Below are positions 21,074 to 29,527 of a stretch of DNA of 44,707 bases, piece by piece. The translations under genes were made by a program, and so were the position numbers. The DNA comes from a virus. The DNA is taken from the IMG/VR virus record IMGVR_UViG_3300045282_000208, positions 1-44,707 of that record, one strand, 5' to 3'. Numbering within the stretch: position 1 is the stretch's first letter; every line of letters starts with the position of its first letter. Under the pieces are notes generated by a model. It was not told the DNA's origin. It saw only the letters and a list, made by a program, of their open reading frames with translations, and did not search any database.

Positions 21074-21496
21074 ATGAGCACTGTTCACGCCACCATCGAC
21101 AAGTTCGACCGCACGCTCGGCAACCTCGACGGGCTGCCCGATGTCGTGCAGACCCGCCCGGCCACCATCCGGGTGACCGACATCGTCAGCACCGAGACGT
21201 TCATCGTGCAGACGGTGCGCCACATTGGCGACCTCGTCTTCATCGAGCACGTCCGCGACGGGGTCACCGTCCGACTGGTGCTGCCGCCCGCCGTCACCGA
21301 ACTGATCGCCCGGCAGCGCGACGCGGTGGCCTACCTCGCGAAGCGCAAGCAGGGCCAGCGGCTCGCCGCGGCCCAGCAGGACGCGCCGCCTCGGCGCAAC
21401 CCGCTGCTCGACCCCAAGGTCCGCGCGAAGGCGCTGGCCGCCCGGAAGGCCAAGGCCGCGAAGCGCAAGGCGCGCCGCGAGGCCCGCAGCAAGTAG
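21074..21496 (+). CDS. Hypothetical protein with basic tail (140 aa)
   Basis: ATG 21074 follows the cassette. The first ~75 residues form a beta domain ('ATIRVTDIVSTETFIVQTVR', 'LVFIEHVRDGVTVRLVLPPA'). The rest is highly basic (KAKAAKRKARREARSK). It probably binds nucleic acid through the tail. The family is not recognised. Confidence 0.78.
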   Translation: MSTVHATIDKFDRTLGNLDGLPDVVQTRPATIRVTDIVSTETFIVQTVRHIGDLVFIEHVRDGVTVRLVLPPAVTELIARQRDAVAYLAKRKQGQRLAAAQQDAPPRRNPLLDPKVRAKALAARKAKAAKRKARREARSK

Positions 21497-21503
21497 TTCA
21501 CTC

Positions 21504-21540
21504 GGCCGGGGGCTTCGGCTCCCGGCCACTTCACTGGAGA
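21504..21540 (+). promoter_or_regulatory. UUCG hairpin plus CACTGGAGA cassette
   Basis: A 10-bp stem with one G-U pair and UUCG loop (21504-21527), then CACTGGAGA at 21532-21540. The ATG follows nineteen bases from the motif start, the only long spacing in the set. Confidence 0.78.
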
Positions 21541-21550
21541 CAAACGGCCC

Positions 21551-21787
21551 ATGATCGAACTGTTCGGCGCACTCCTCGCGCTCGTCGCCCTCCTCGTCGT
21601 GCTGGGCTGCGGCGTCTTCGTCCTCGGCATGATCTGGGTGGCGGTGACGGACGGCGCGACGCACCGCGCGCGGCAGGAACGCGAGCAAGCCGAGCGCGAG
21701 AGGATGGTCTGGATCGCCGAAGACCCCGAGCGCGCCAAGCGCGCCGACGCCGCGAATCAGCACTTCCACATGCGCGGCTACAACTAA
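21551..21787 (+). CDS. Small membrane protein (78 aa)
   Basis: ATG 21551. One long hydrophobic segment (about residues 5-32, LFGALLALVALLVVLG then FVLGMIWVAVT) makes one or two membrane passes. A charged helical cytoplasmic tail (RARQEREQAERERMVWIAED) follows. In an early operon it could alter the host membrane or exclude other phages, but it has no recognised family. Confidence 0.75.
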   Translation: MIELFGALLALVALLVVLGCGVFVLGMIWVAVTDGATHRARQEREQAERERMVWIAEDPERAKRADAANQHFHMRGYN

Positions 21788-21810
21788 CCCGTTTCACTGG
21801 AGACACGACC

Positions 21811-22101
21811 ATGCGAGATCCGAAAAGCGTCGCGCGCGTGAGCGGCTACAGCTTCGCGCAGGAATACCACCTCGACTGGGAGACGCGCACCGCGATGTTC
21901 TGCCAGCAGGTCGTCGCCGAGGCCCGGAGCCTCTCGATGCCGACCACCAACGCCATGCGCCACGACCGCACGCTGACGCTGCTGGGCGACCCGCCCGAGC
22001 GCGGCGTGACCTTCACCATCGTCGGCCCCGTCGGCCCGCCTGAGCGCCACGCGCTCGCGTCCGGCTGGGTCCAGAAAGGCAAGGCACCCCATGTTGATTG
22101 A
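21811..22101 (+). CDS. Hypothetical early protein (96 aa)
   Basis: ATG 21811 is sixteen bases after CACTGGAGA (21795-21803). The product is small and globular ('HLDWETRTAMFCQQVVAEA', 'RHDRTLTLLGDPPERGVTFT'). It overlaps the next gene by 11 bp. The function is unknown. Confidence 0.75.
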   Translation: MRDPKSVARVSGYSFAQEYHLDWETRTAMFCQQVVAEARSLSMPTTNAMRHDRTLTLLGDPPERGVTFTIVGPVGPPERHALASGWVQKGKAPHVD

Positions 22102-22555
22102 CGTGACGATTCAGACCACCGGGACCGACTACCGCGAGGCGGGGGGCGTCGTGCGCCTCCCGCCCGAGGCGCAGATGGTCCGCTACAACCCGCGCGACTC
22201 CACGCGCGCCGCCGAGGTGATCGGCGACCGCCGCAAGCTCGCGCGCACGCTGCGCGAGGCGGGTTACACCGTCGAATGGGCCGACCCCAACCCGGCGGTG
22301 GCGCTCGGCTCGCGCACGTCCCCGGCGCGGGCGGTGGCGTCGGCGGCCAACGGCAGGCTCTCGCACGGGCGGCCGCGCAGCGAGGCGCTGCTCTGCCCGG
22401 AGCCGCTCCTGACGACGCTGCTGCGCCTCGACAAGGGCACGCTCGCGGATCTGGTGTGGGTCGCCCTCGGCAGCACGGATCCGAAGGACGCGACGCGGGT
22501 GTTGCAGGCGACAGACCATCGTCGGTCGCTCGTCACGCAGGCGGTGTCGCCATGA
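22091..22555 (+). CDS. Hypothetical early protein (154 aa)
   Basis: ATG 22091 lies inside the end of the previous gene. It has an alpha/beta N-terminal half ('MLIDVTIQTTGTDYREAGGV', 'AAEVIGDRRKLARTLREAGY') and a helical C-terminal half ('PLLTTLLRLDKGTLADLVWV'). No motif was identified. The stop overlaps the next ATG (ATGA). Confidence 0.72.
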   Translation: MLIDVTIQTTGTDYREAGGVVRLPPEAQMVRYNPRDSTRAAEVIGDRRKLARTLREAGYTVEWADPNPAVALGSRTSPARAVASAANGRLSHGRPRSEALLCPEPLLTTLLRLDKGTLADLVWVALGSTDPKDATRVLQATDHRRSLVTQAVSP

Positions 22556-23019
22556 TCGCCGCCACCGTCTGTCGCGGCTGCGGGCGGGTGCAGCCCGGCT
22601 GGGAACTGTCGCATGACGCCGACGGCGTGTCGTGGCACCCGGACTGCTGGGAACGCGCGCAGGGGCAGCGGTGGTCCCCGCCGCCGGTCCCGCTGACGGA
22701 CCTCGCACAGTTGATCGCCGCGAAGCCCGCGCCGGGCGACTATCACCAGTGGCGCGGCTGGTACTCGTCGGTGTTGGCGCTGATCCTGCGCCTCTCGCTC
22801 GATGAGCACCGCGCCGACGATGCGCGGCTGACCGAGCGCCAGCGCGCGGTGCGCTACGGCGTCTGGCGTCGCCGGGTGAAGCCGCGCCCGCGGCAGCTGG
22901 AGGCCGCGGGGATGCCGGACTATCTCGTCAGCTACTGGCGGCGCTACTGGCAGCGTCGGGCCGCGCGCCGCCGCGCCGCCGCTCGGCGGGCGTCTGGTCG
23001 TTCTGCTGCCACCGCGTGA
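22552..23019 (+). CDS. Last rightward gene; Cys-rich N-terminus, basic C-terminus (155 aa)
   Basis: ATG 22552 overlaps the previous stop. The N-terminus has CRGCG and HPDC (residues 8-32), a possible zinc site. The C-terminal ~70 residues are very basic and aromatic ('GVWRRRVKPRPRQLEA', 'SYWRRYWQRRAARRRAAAR'). The last 92 bp overlap, tail to tail, the end of the 1509-residue virion gene on the other strand. The extreme basic end may partly reflect that overlap. Confidence 0.65.
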   Translation: MIAATVCRGCGRVQPGWELSHDADGVSWHPDCWERAQGQRWSPPPVPLTDLAQLIAAKPAPGDYHQWRGWYSSVLALILRLSLDEHRADDARLTERQRAVRYGVWRRRVKPRPRQLEAAGMPDYLVSYWRRYWQRRAARRRAAARRASGRSAATA

Positions 23020-26000
23020 ACGCCTGATAGAGCACGGGGCTGGTGGCGAGCATCGCGCTCAGGAGGTTCGCCTCGCCCCGGCCCAGTCGCGCCATCAACT
23101 CTTCGACCGAGATGCCGAGGTGCGCGGCTTTCTCCGGCACGTACTTCGCGAAGTAGTCCGCGAAGCCGTAGTGCTCGCCCGCTGACCGCTTGCCATACTT
23201 CGTCCCGAACAGCGACCCCGTCTTCGACAGCATCTGCCGGATCCCGGTCCACGCGCGGGCCGCGTAGTTGTTCTTGTCGATGCCGCGCGCCGCCGCGAGG
23301 TCGGCCAGCCGCCCGTGGATCACGTCTTTCGCCGGGTCGGGCACCACGCCGAACGTCGGCCCCGTGTAGACGCCGCGCTGCGGGTCTTCCGCGATCTTCG
23401 CCCAGTGCGTGTCGAGCGCCGCCGAGTCGGGGTGCCCCAGCATCGCGCGCATCATCGGGCCGACCTTCGTGCCGCTGATCTCTTCCCCGCGCGACACGCG
23501 CTGCAGGTTCGGCGCGTAGCCGCGCTCCATGGGCACGGCCTTCCCCCGGAACTTCTTGGAGACAGCCGTCTGCGCGTAGGGGCTGCTGCCGAAGTCCGGC
23601 TGCAGGACCGGCTCGCCCGCGAGGTCGCGCCGCATGTATTCCGAGGCCGCGCGCAGGTTATCGCTCAGGTTGGTCGTCGGCGACGAGGCGGCGAGGTAGC
23701 CCGCGAACTTCTTGATCGCGTCCGGGTTCGTGCCGTCGGGGTTGTACGCCTTCTCGATGTCGGTGCCGTAGAGCCGATACCAGTCGCCCGTGCCGTGCTT
23801 CTCGATGTACTGCTGCCCGATCTCTTCCATCAGCGCCGTCCGCATGTCGAACAGCGTCATCGACGGCGAGGGCGGCGTCTCGGCGATCCGCGACTTGTCG
23901 GCGACCGACGCGGGGATCTCGTCGCGGAACGACTTCCACATCGCCGCCGTGGTCGGCTCCGGCATCGGCTTGTCCATGAACTCGCGCCACTGCCCCACGG
24001 GCGCTTCGCCGACCGCCTCGCCCTTCACCGGGTCGAGCGTGTAGATCGCTTTCTGCGGCGCAGGGTCACGCAACGGGTCGCCGAGCGGCGCGTAGCGGTC
24101 GAACCCCTCGCCCGCCTCGCCGCGCACCGTCGCCTGCCGCACTTGCTTGGCGATCGCCGCCGACTGCGCGGCCCGGCCCGGCACGTTCCCCGCCTTCTCC
24201 GCGACCGTGTCGGCCTTGTAGCGCCGCGACGAGTCGAGCACGACCGAGGGCACGCCGTCGATGTCGGTGCGCCACCCGCCGAAGTAGCGCCCCTTTTTCG
24301 AGAGCACGTCGCGGTTGGCCTGCACGAAGTCCACGACGTGCTGCTGCGTGAAGTCCGCGAGCGGCACGGTCACGACGCGGTCGGACGGCGCGTTCGAATA
24401 CACGCTGACCATCGAGCCAGTGCTTGGCTCCCGCCCGTTCTTCAGGTCGATCGTGATCCCGAAGCTCTCCGGGTCCACCAGCCGGTTGTAGATGGCCTTC
24501 GCCGTCGAGGCTTTCGACACGCCGAACCGCACCTCGCGCGGCTTGATCGACCCCGCCTCCTCCAGCCCCTTCATGCCGCGCCCGGCCGCCATCCCGAGGC
24601 CCGCCACGCCCGCGCCCATGCCCGCCGCTTCGAACACGGCGTGCCGCGTCTCGTCGTCAGGGATCAGGCTCTTCGCGAGGTCGGTGTCGGCGAGCGCCTG
24701 CGACGACAGCCCGATGGCCGGGCCGATGAGCGCCTGCTTGCCCGCGCCCGCCAGCCCCCGGCCCAGCCGGGAACCGAACGACCCGAGCGCCTCCGCGCCC
24801 GCGCCGACCGCCGCGCCTGCTTCCTCCCCCGCCCGCGCCAGCCCCCCGCCACGCAGTCCGAGTGCCCCGAGGCCCGTCTGCACGCCCCCGCTGATGATCT
24901 TGCCGGGACGGCCCTCCTGCACGCCCTCAAGGCCCGTCTGGAGGCCCGCGGCCGCCATCGCCGCCGCCAGACCCTTCCCGACCATCTCGACCGGGCGCGC
25001 AAGCCGGGTCGCCGCCGCCAGCGGCCGGAGCGCCTCCTCGCCGAGGAACGCGGCGTTGAGGGGCGAGGTCTGGTCCGCGATCAGGTTCGCCAGCTTCTGG
25101 AGGTGCGGGTGGGTCGCGCCGAGGTCGGGCGCGCCCAGCATCGGCGTCTGCAGCCACTCCGGCACCGCCCCGAGGCCCGCGGTCGCGACCGGCGTCTTCG
25201 CGAGCGCGTCGTAGGCGCGGCTCTCGGTCTGCGGGTCGAGCGGCTGGCCCTCGTCCAGCGTCGAGTCGATCTGGTCCTGCTGCTGCAGCAGGCGCTGGTT
25301 GAAGCGCAGGTCGTCATCGACGCTGCCGTCGTGCCCGTAGACCGTGTCGGGCGCAGGCGCGTCGAGCACGCCCGGCGTCGGGCCGCGTCCTTGCGTGATG
25401 TTGAAGTGCTCGGCCTTGGCCTCGGTGTTGGTCAAGTCCTGATGCCCGAGCGCGGCCAGCCCGCCGTGGTCGAGCAGCGACAGTTCCAAGATCGCGCGGC
25501 GCATCACGGTCGCCATGCCCGGCACGGTGCCCTTCCGCAGCGCGTCTGCCATCGCGAGCTTCGTCTTCGCCGACATCAGGTTGTAGAGCGGCGAGCGCAT
25601 CACGCGCACCGTCACGGCCGCCGCCGGGGCCGCGAGCGCGCCTGCGCCCACCGTGCCGAGCAGGCTCGCGCCGCCCGCGTGCGCGGCATACCCGGCCCCG
25701 CCCGTGAACCCGGCCAGCGTCGCCATCGACCCGAACAGCCCGCCGCCGACGTGCCCCACGCGCCGCTCGGTGGTCGAGGCCGCCGCGTCGCTGAGGCGCT
25801 TCCAGAACGACAACTCGTTGCTCTGGTCGGCGACCTGCTGGCCCATCAGCGCGTCGCGCGTCGTCTCGACCTCGCCGCGCGCCGACCGCATCGCGCCCTT
25901 CATCGACTCGTCGGCCATGGACGAGAGGAACCCGGTGCCCTTCGCCCCGGCGACGATCTGGCCCCAGTCGGCCGCGAGGCCGCGCAACTGCTGCGCGTTC

Positions 26001-27457
26001 ATCTCCGGCCCGTAGGCGCGCACGGTGTCGGCGAGCTTCGCGATGTTGTTCGTGAACGCCGGGTCGCTCGACACGAACTCGCCCGCCGCGTTGAGGTCGC
26101 CGAACTTCATCCGCAGCGCGTCGATGCGCCGCGCGAGCGGCCCCGTCGCCATGCGCGTGCCGACGAGGTCGGTGTTGATCACGTCCCCGATCTCACCCAT
26201 GGCCTGCGCGATGCCCTGCTCGGCGGTGCTCTGCGCGCCGCCGCCGATAGCGCGCTGGATCATCTGGCCCGGGAACCCGCGCGGGCTGGCGAGGCCGGTC
26301 TGCTGGATCTCCGACCCGAGGCCCGACACCACGTCCTGCAGGCGGCTGGCTGCGTCCTGCAGCGCCGAGATGTTCGTGTCCGACGGGTTCAGCCCGCCGC
26401 GCCCGGTGGCGAGCGACGCGCGGATCTCCTGCAGCGCCTGCGTAGATTCGGGCGCGAGGTTGATGACGGCCTTGCCGTGCGCGGTAAGCAGCCCGTCGGC
26501 GGTCGCGCGGATCCGGTCGCGGATGCTCTTCAGTTTCGGCGCGATGTCCGGCTGCAGGCGCGCGGCGTAAGCGGCGTCAAGGCTGGTGCCGATCGCGTCG
26601 GCCTGCGACTGCGCGTAGTCCACGATGCCCTGCAGCCCGCCGCCCTCGCGCCACGGCGCGGCCGCGGACAGCGGCACCTCGCGGATGATCTCCTGCGCGT
26701 TGCGCCCGACGAACTTCTTCCACGCCTCCTTGCCCGGCGCGATGACCCGCCCGAGGCTCTTCTCCGCGGCGCTCTCCAGAAACGGCGCAAGCCGCTTCAG
26801 GACCGGCGCGGTCGCATCAATCGCTGCGCCCCCGATGCCCCCGTAGACCGCCCCGGTTTCAGCGTCGTTGTCGAGCAGCTGTCCGTAGAGCGCGCCCTTC
26901 CCGACGTTCTGCAACGCCCAGTTGGTGGCCCCGGTCGCGCCCGCCTCCGGCAGCGCCGCATCCGCCGCCAACATGGCCCCGATGTCGCCGACGGCCCCGC
27001 CGAACTTCTCCCCGGCGTTCTTCAGGCCGAGCGGCCCCGTCGGACTACTCAGCGCCTCAAACTGCCCCACGGCCGACGCGGGATCCTCCCCGCTGAGATA
27101 CTGCTCCGCGTTGGGGTCCGGCGAGAACCGCGCCGCGAACCGGGCGGCGTTGAGCGGCGCTGTGATCACGTCCGTGGTGAGCCGCTTCCCCTCGCCGATG
27201 AGCGCCGTGAACGGATTGATCTGGCGGATGTAGTCGTTGTAGAACCGCGTCAGCGGCGTGTCCCCGTAGTCCTCCGGCGTCGGCGGCGGCATCAGCCGCT
27301 GCTGCAACGTGTCCAGCCACGTCGCGGTCGGGTCGCCCGCCTCCGGGGGGACATCGACCGTGCCCGGGAACGCGGCGAGGCCGCCGCTCGCGCGCACGTT
27401 CGCCGGGGTGATCGAGAGCGCCGAGGGGCCGACGACGGAGATGTCGCCCTTCGCCAT
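22928..27457 (-). CDS. Giant internal/ejected virion protein, polyvalent-protein-like (1509 aa)
   Basis: The largest gene. The N-terminal ~500 residues are helical. Alanine/glycine-rich amphipathic or membrane-active stretches follow at roughly 550-600 and 850-950. Residues ~1010-1080 contain 'YFGGWRTDIDGVPSVVLDSS', a phrase of polyvalent phage proteins. The final ~330 residues include 'FAGYLAASSPTTNLSDNLRA', 'SGTKVGPMMRAMLGHPDSAALDTHW' and 'NYAARAWTGIRQML', resembling DUF7178-like domains. Proteins of this size at the end of a podovirus structural block usually enter the host with the DNA. The domain calls are by eye. Confidence 0.75.
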   Translation of the reverse strand: MAKGDISVVGPSALSITPANVRASGGLAAFPGTVDVPPEAGDPTATWLDTLQQRLMPPPTPEDYGDTPLTRFYNDYIRQINPFTALIGEGKRLTTDVITAPLNAARFAARFSPDPNAEQYLSGEDPASAVGQFEALSSPTGPLGLKNAGEKFGGAVGDIGAMLAADAALPEAGATGATNWALQNVGKGALYGQLLDNDAETGAVYGGIGGAAIDATAPVLKRLAPFLESAAEKSLGRVIAPGKEAWKKFVGRNAQEIIREVPLSAAAPWREGGGLQGIVDYAQSQADAIGTSLDAAYAARLQPDIAPKLKSIRDRIRATADGLLTAHGKAVINLAPESTQALQEIRASLATGRGGLNPSDTNISALQDAASRLQDVVSGLGSEIQQTGLASPRGFPGQMIQRAIGGGAQSTAEQGIAQAMGEIGDVINTDLVGTRMATGPLARRIDALRMKFGDLNAAGEFVSSDPAFTNNIAKLADTVRAYGPEMNAQQLRGLAADWGQIVAGAKGTGFLSSMADESMKGAMRSARGEVETTRDALMGQQVADQSNELSFWKRLSDAAASTTERRVGHVGGGLFGSMATLAGFTGGAGYAAHAGGASLLGTVGAGALAAPAAAVTVRVMRSPLYNLMSAKTKLAMADALRKGTVPGMATVMRRAILELSLLDHGGLAALGHQDLTNTEAKAEHFNITQGRGPTPGVLDAPAPDTVYGHDGSVDDDLRFNQRLLQQQDQIDSTLDEGQPLDPQTESRAYDALAKTPVATAGLGAVPEWLQTPMLGAPDLGATHPHLQKLANLIADQTSPLNAAFLGEEALRPLAAATRLARPVEMVGKGLAAAMAAAGLQTGLEGVQEGRPGKIISGGVQTGLGALGLRGGGLARAGEEAGAAVGAGAEALGSFGSRLGRGLAGAGKQALIGPAIGLSSQALADTDLAKSLIPDDETRHAVFEAAGMGAGVAGLGMAAGRGMKGLEEAGSIKPREVRFGVSKASTAKAIYNRLVDPESFGITIDLKNGREPSTGSMVSVYSNAPSDRVVTVPLADFTQQHVVDFVQANRDVLSKKGRYFGGWRTDIDGVPSVVLDSSRRYKADTVAEKAGNVPGRAAQSAAIAKQVRQATVRGEAGEGFDRYAPLGDPLRDPAPQKAIYTLDPVKGEAVGEAPVGQWREFMDKPMPEPTTAAMWKSFRDEIPASVADKSRIAETPPSPSMTLFDMRTALMEEIGQQYIEKHGTGDWYRLYGTDIEKAYNPDGTNPDAIKKFAGYLAASSPTTNLSDNLRAASEYMRRDLAGEPVLQPDFGSSPYAQTAVSKKFRGKAVPMERGYAPNLQRVSRGEEISGTKVGPMMRAMLGHPDSAALDTHWAKIAEDPQRGVYTGPTFGVVPDPAKDVIHGRLADLAAARGIDKNNYAARAWTGIRQMLSKTGSLFGTKYGKRSAGEHYGFADYFAKYVPEKAAHLGISVEELMARLGRGEANLLSAMLATSPVLYQAFTRWQQNDQTPAERRRGGARPDAASSAASS

Positions 27458-29521
27458 CTACTGCTCCTGCCGCACGATCTGGCCCGCCGCGTTCTTCCCG
27501 AGGATCTTGTAGCGTTTGCCGTCGCCCGGGTCGGTGTAGACCAGCCCCGCGCCCTCGGTGTCCACCACGCCCTGCGCGGCCCCCGCCGCCTTCTGCGTGG
27601 GCGTCGCGGCCTGCGCTTCGGCGGCCCCGGGGATCAGGCGACGCCCGCCGCTCCCGCGGATCTGCGCGGGCGTCTGCGTCACGCCGGGCGCGACCCCGCC
27701 GCCGCCCCGGAACTTGGTGGCCTGCTCCTGCGCGGCCTGCTCGTCCGCGATCTGCTTCTCCGCGTCGCGGACCCAGTAGCCCCGGATCGGGTTGGTCTTC
27801 GACCCGCCCTCGGGCATGATGAACATCCCCTCGGGGATCCCGCGCGCCTTCAACATCTGGCCGTAGCCGTCCACCAGCATCTCGGCCCCGGCCTTCCCTG
27901 ACTCGTAGGACCGCCGGAGCACATCCGCCATCTGCTCGCGCTGCTCGGGCAGCAGCGCCTGCCCGTTCCAGACGCGGTTCGCCATCGCGCGCGGGTTCGA
28001 CACGCCCGCCCGCGCCAACTCGATCCGCAGGCTCTCTTCATCGCCCACGCGCGACGACCCGGGATGCTTCGCGCGGATGAACTCCGCGATCAGCGTCTGG
28101 TCCGAGACGCCGTTCGGGTGCGGGTCGTTCATCGTGCCGAGGAACTGGTCGTAGAGCGCCCCCATCTGCTGCGCCTGCTGGTAGACCTTGTTCTGCGCCA
28201 ACTTGGTCGCGATGGCGCGCCCGGCCAGTTCCTGCTGCGGCGTGAGCACCGCCGTGCCGTGCTGCTTCGCGCTCGCCCGCAGGTTCGCGGCCTGCGCGTC
28301 GAGCAGCGCGTTGGCCTTGCGCGCGTGCTCCAGCGCGAGCTTCTTCATCTCCTCCGACTGCGACTCGTCGGTCGCGACCTTGTTCCACTCGTCCTTCGTC
28401 AACTGCAGGACCACGTCGGGCGTCGGCTCCTGCCCCGTGCGCGCCTTGATCATCGCGATGTGGTCCTGCACCTCGCTGTTGACCTTCTGCTCGATGGCCG
28501 AGGTCGTCGCGCCCGCCGACGCCGACGGCGGCAGCGCGTTCGTCAGTTCGCGCCACGACCGCAGCGACCGCGTCTCGCCGTCGATGCGGATCGCCATGCT
28601 GTCATCGAGCTTCGACTCATCGAACAGCCGCCCGGCGTCCTTCGCCCGCTGCCGCATCACGTCGATGACCTTTTCCAGCTTGCCCGCGAGGTACTCCTGC
28701 CGCCGCGTGTCCGCGCCGACCTGCGCGCCCTGCCACGCATCCATCACGTCGATGCCCTGCTTGGCGTAGAGCGGCGCTTGCGCCTTCAGCCACGCGAGGC
28801 CGTCGGCGGGGTTTGCAAACGACTTCGCCTTCTCGGCGAGCGCGGCGATGATGCTGGTGTTGTGCTCCAGCCGCTGCTGCTGGTCCTGCCACAACTGGTG
28901 GTCGCGCGCGTAGGCGTCCTGCGCCTGCTTGTATTTGAAGAGGCCGCGCTCCTTCAGGTCGGCGTTGTAGCCCTCGTTCCCGGCGTTCGCGCCCTGCAGC
29001 AGCGCCGCTGCGCCGACCTTCCCGCCGCCCGCCAGCCCAGTGATGAGCGCCGCGATGCCGGGCACGACGCCCTGCAGGATGGCGCGCTTCGGCGACGGGT
29101 AGAGTGTGTCCTCATCGAGCAGTCGCGGCGGCGTCGGGGGCGGCGTGTAGCCGCCGCCGAACATCGGCGACCCACTGGTGCCCGCCCCGCCCGTGCTGCC
29201 GCCTGCGTCCCCGCTGAACGGATCCGCGTTGAACGGGTCGCTGGTCGCCGGGCTGCGCGCAGGCGCGCCGCCGCCGAGCGCCGCCGCCAGCGCGTCGAGT
29301 GACCCGGACGCACCCGGCCCGGCCAACGCCTGCAGCCCCGTGTCGTCGCCGACGGTCGCGTTCGGGATCGGCACGATACTGGTGTCGTCGCCGGGGCGCA
29401 CGACGAGGTCGTCGTACGGGCCACCCGTGCCGCCAAACGGGTTCTGCAGCGCCTGCTGCTGGAGCAGGGACTGCAGCGGGTTCGCCGCGCCGCCGAGCAT
29501 CTGCGAGAGGTAGGAGGCCAT
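27458..29521 (-). CDS. Internal virion protein (687 aa)
   Basis: ATG 29521 (or GTG 29524) to the base before the giant gene. The N-terminal ~150 residues are Gly/Pro/Asp-rich and disordered. Then comes a glycine-rich hydrophobic helix ('VVPGIAALITGLAGGGKVGAAALL'), followed by a long helical domain with Gln/Lys/Glu coiled coils through about residue 480, and a C-terminal Gly-rich tail. It lies between the other internal proteins. A role in DNA ejection is inferred from position and architecture. Confidence 0.75.
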   Translation of the reverse strand: MASYLSQMLGGAANPLQSLLQQQALQNPFGGTGGPYDDLVVRPGDDTSIVPIPNATVGDDTGLQALAGPGASGSLDALAAALGGGAPARSPATSDPFNADPFSGDAGGSTGGAGTSGSPMFGGGYTPPPTPPRLLDEDTLYPSPKRAILQGVVPGIAALITGLAGGGKVGAAALLQGANAGNEGYNADLKERGLFKYKQAQDAYARDHQLWQDQQQRLEHNTSIIAALAEKAKSFANPADGLAWLKAQAPLYAKQGIDVMDAWQGAQVGADTRRQEYLAGKLEKVIDVMRQRAKDAGRLFDESKLDDSMAIRIDGETRSLRSWRELTNALPPSASAGATTSAIEQKVNSEVQDHIAMIKARTGQEPTPDVVLQLTKDEWNKVATDESQSEEMKKLALEHARKANALLDAQAANLRASAKQHGTAVLTPQQELAGRAIATKLAQNKVYQQAQQMGALYDQFLGTMNDPHPNGVSDQTLIAEFIRAKHPGSSRVGDEESLRIELARAGVSNPRAMANRVWNGQALLPEQREQMADVLRRSYESGKAGAEMLVDGYGQMLKARGIPEGMFIMPEGGSKTNPIRGYWVRDAEKQIADEQAAQEQATKFRGGGGVAPGVTQTPAQIRGSGGRRLIPGAAEAQAATPTQKAAGAAQGVVDTEGAGLVYTDPGDGKRYKILGKNAAGQIVRQEQ

Positions 29522-29527
29522 CACCGA

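Noticed and set aside
23315-27901. Rightward open frame of more than 1500 codons opposite the giant virion gene
   Set aside because: Its composition (Arg, His, Leu, Pro) is the typical shadow of a GC-rich gene. No start signal or domain is seen, and it runs past the end of the real gene.
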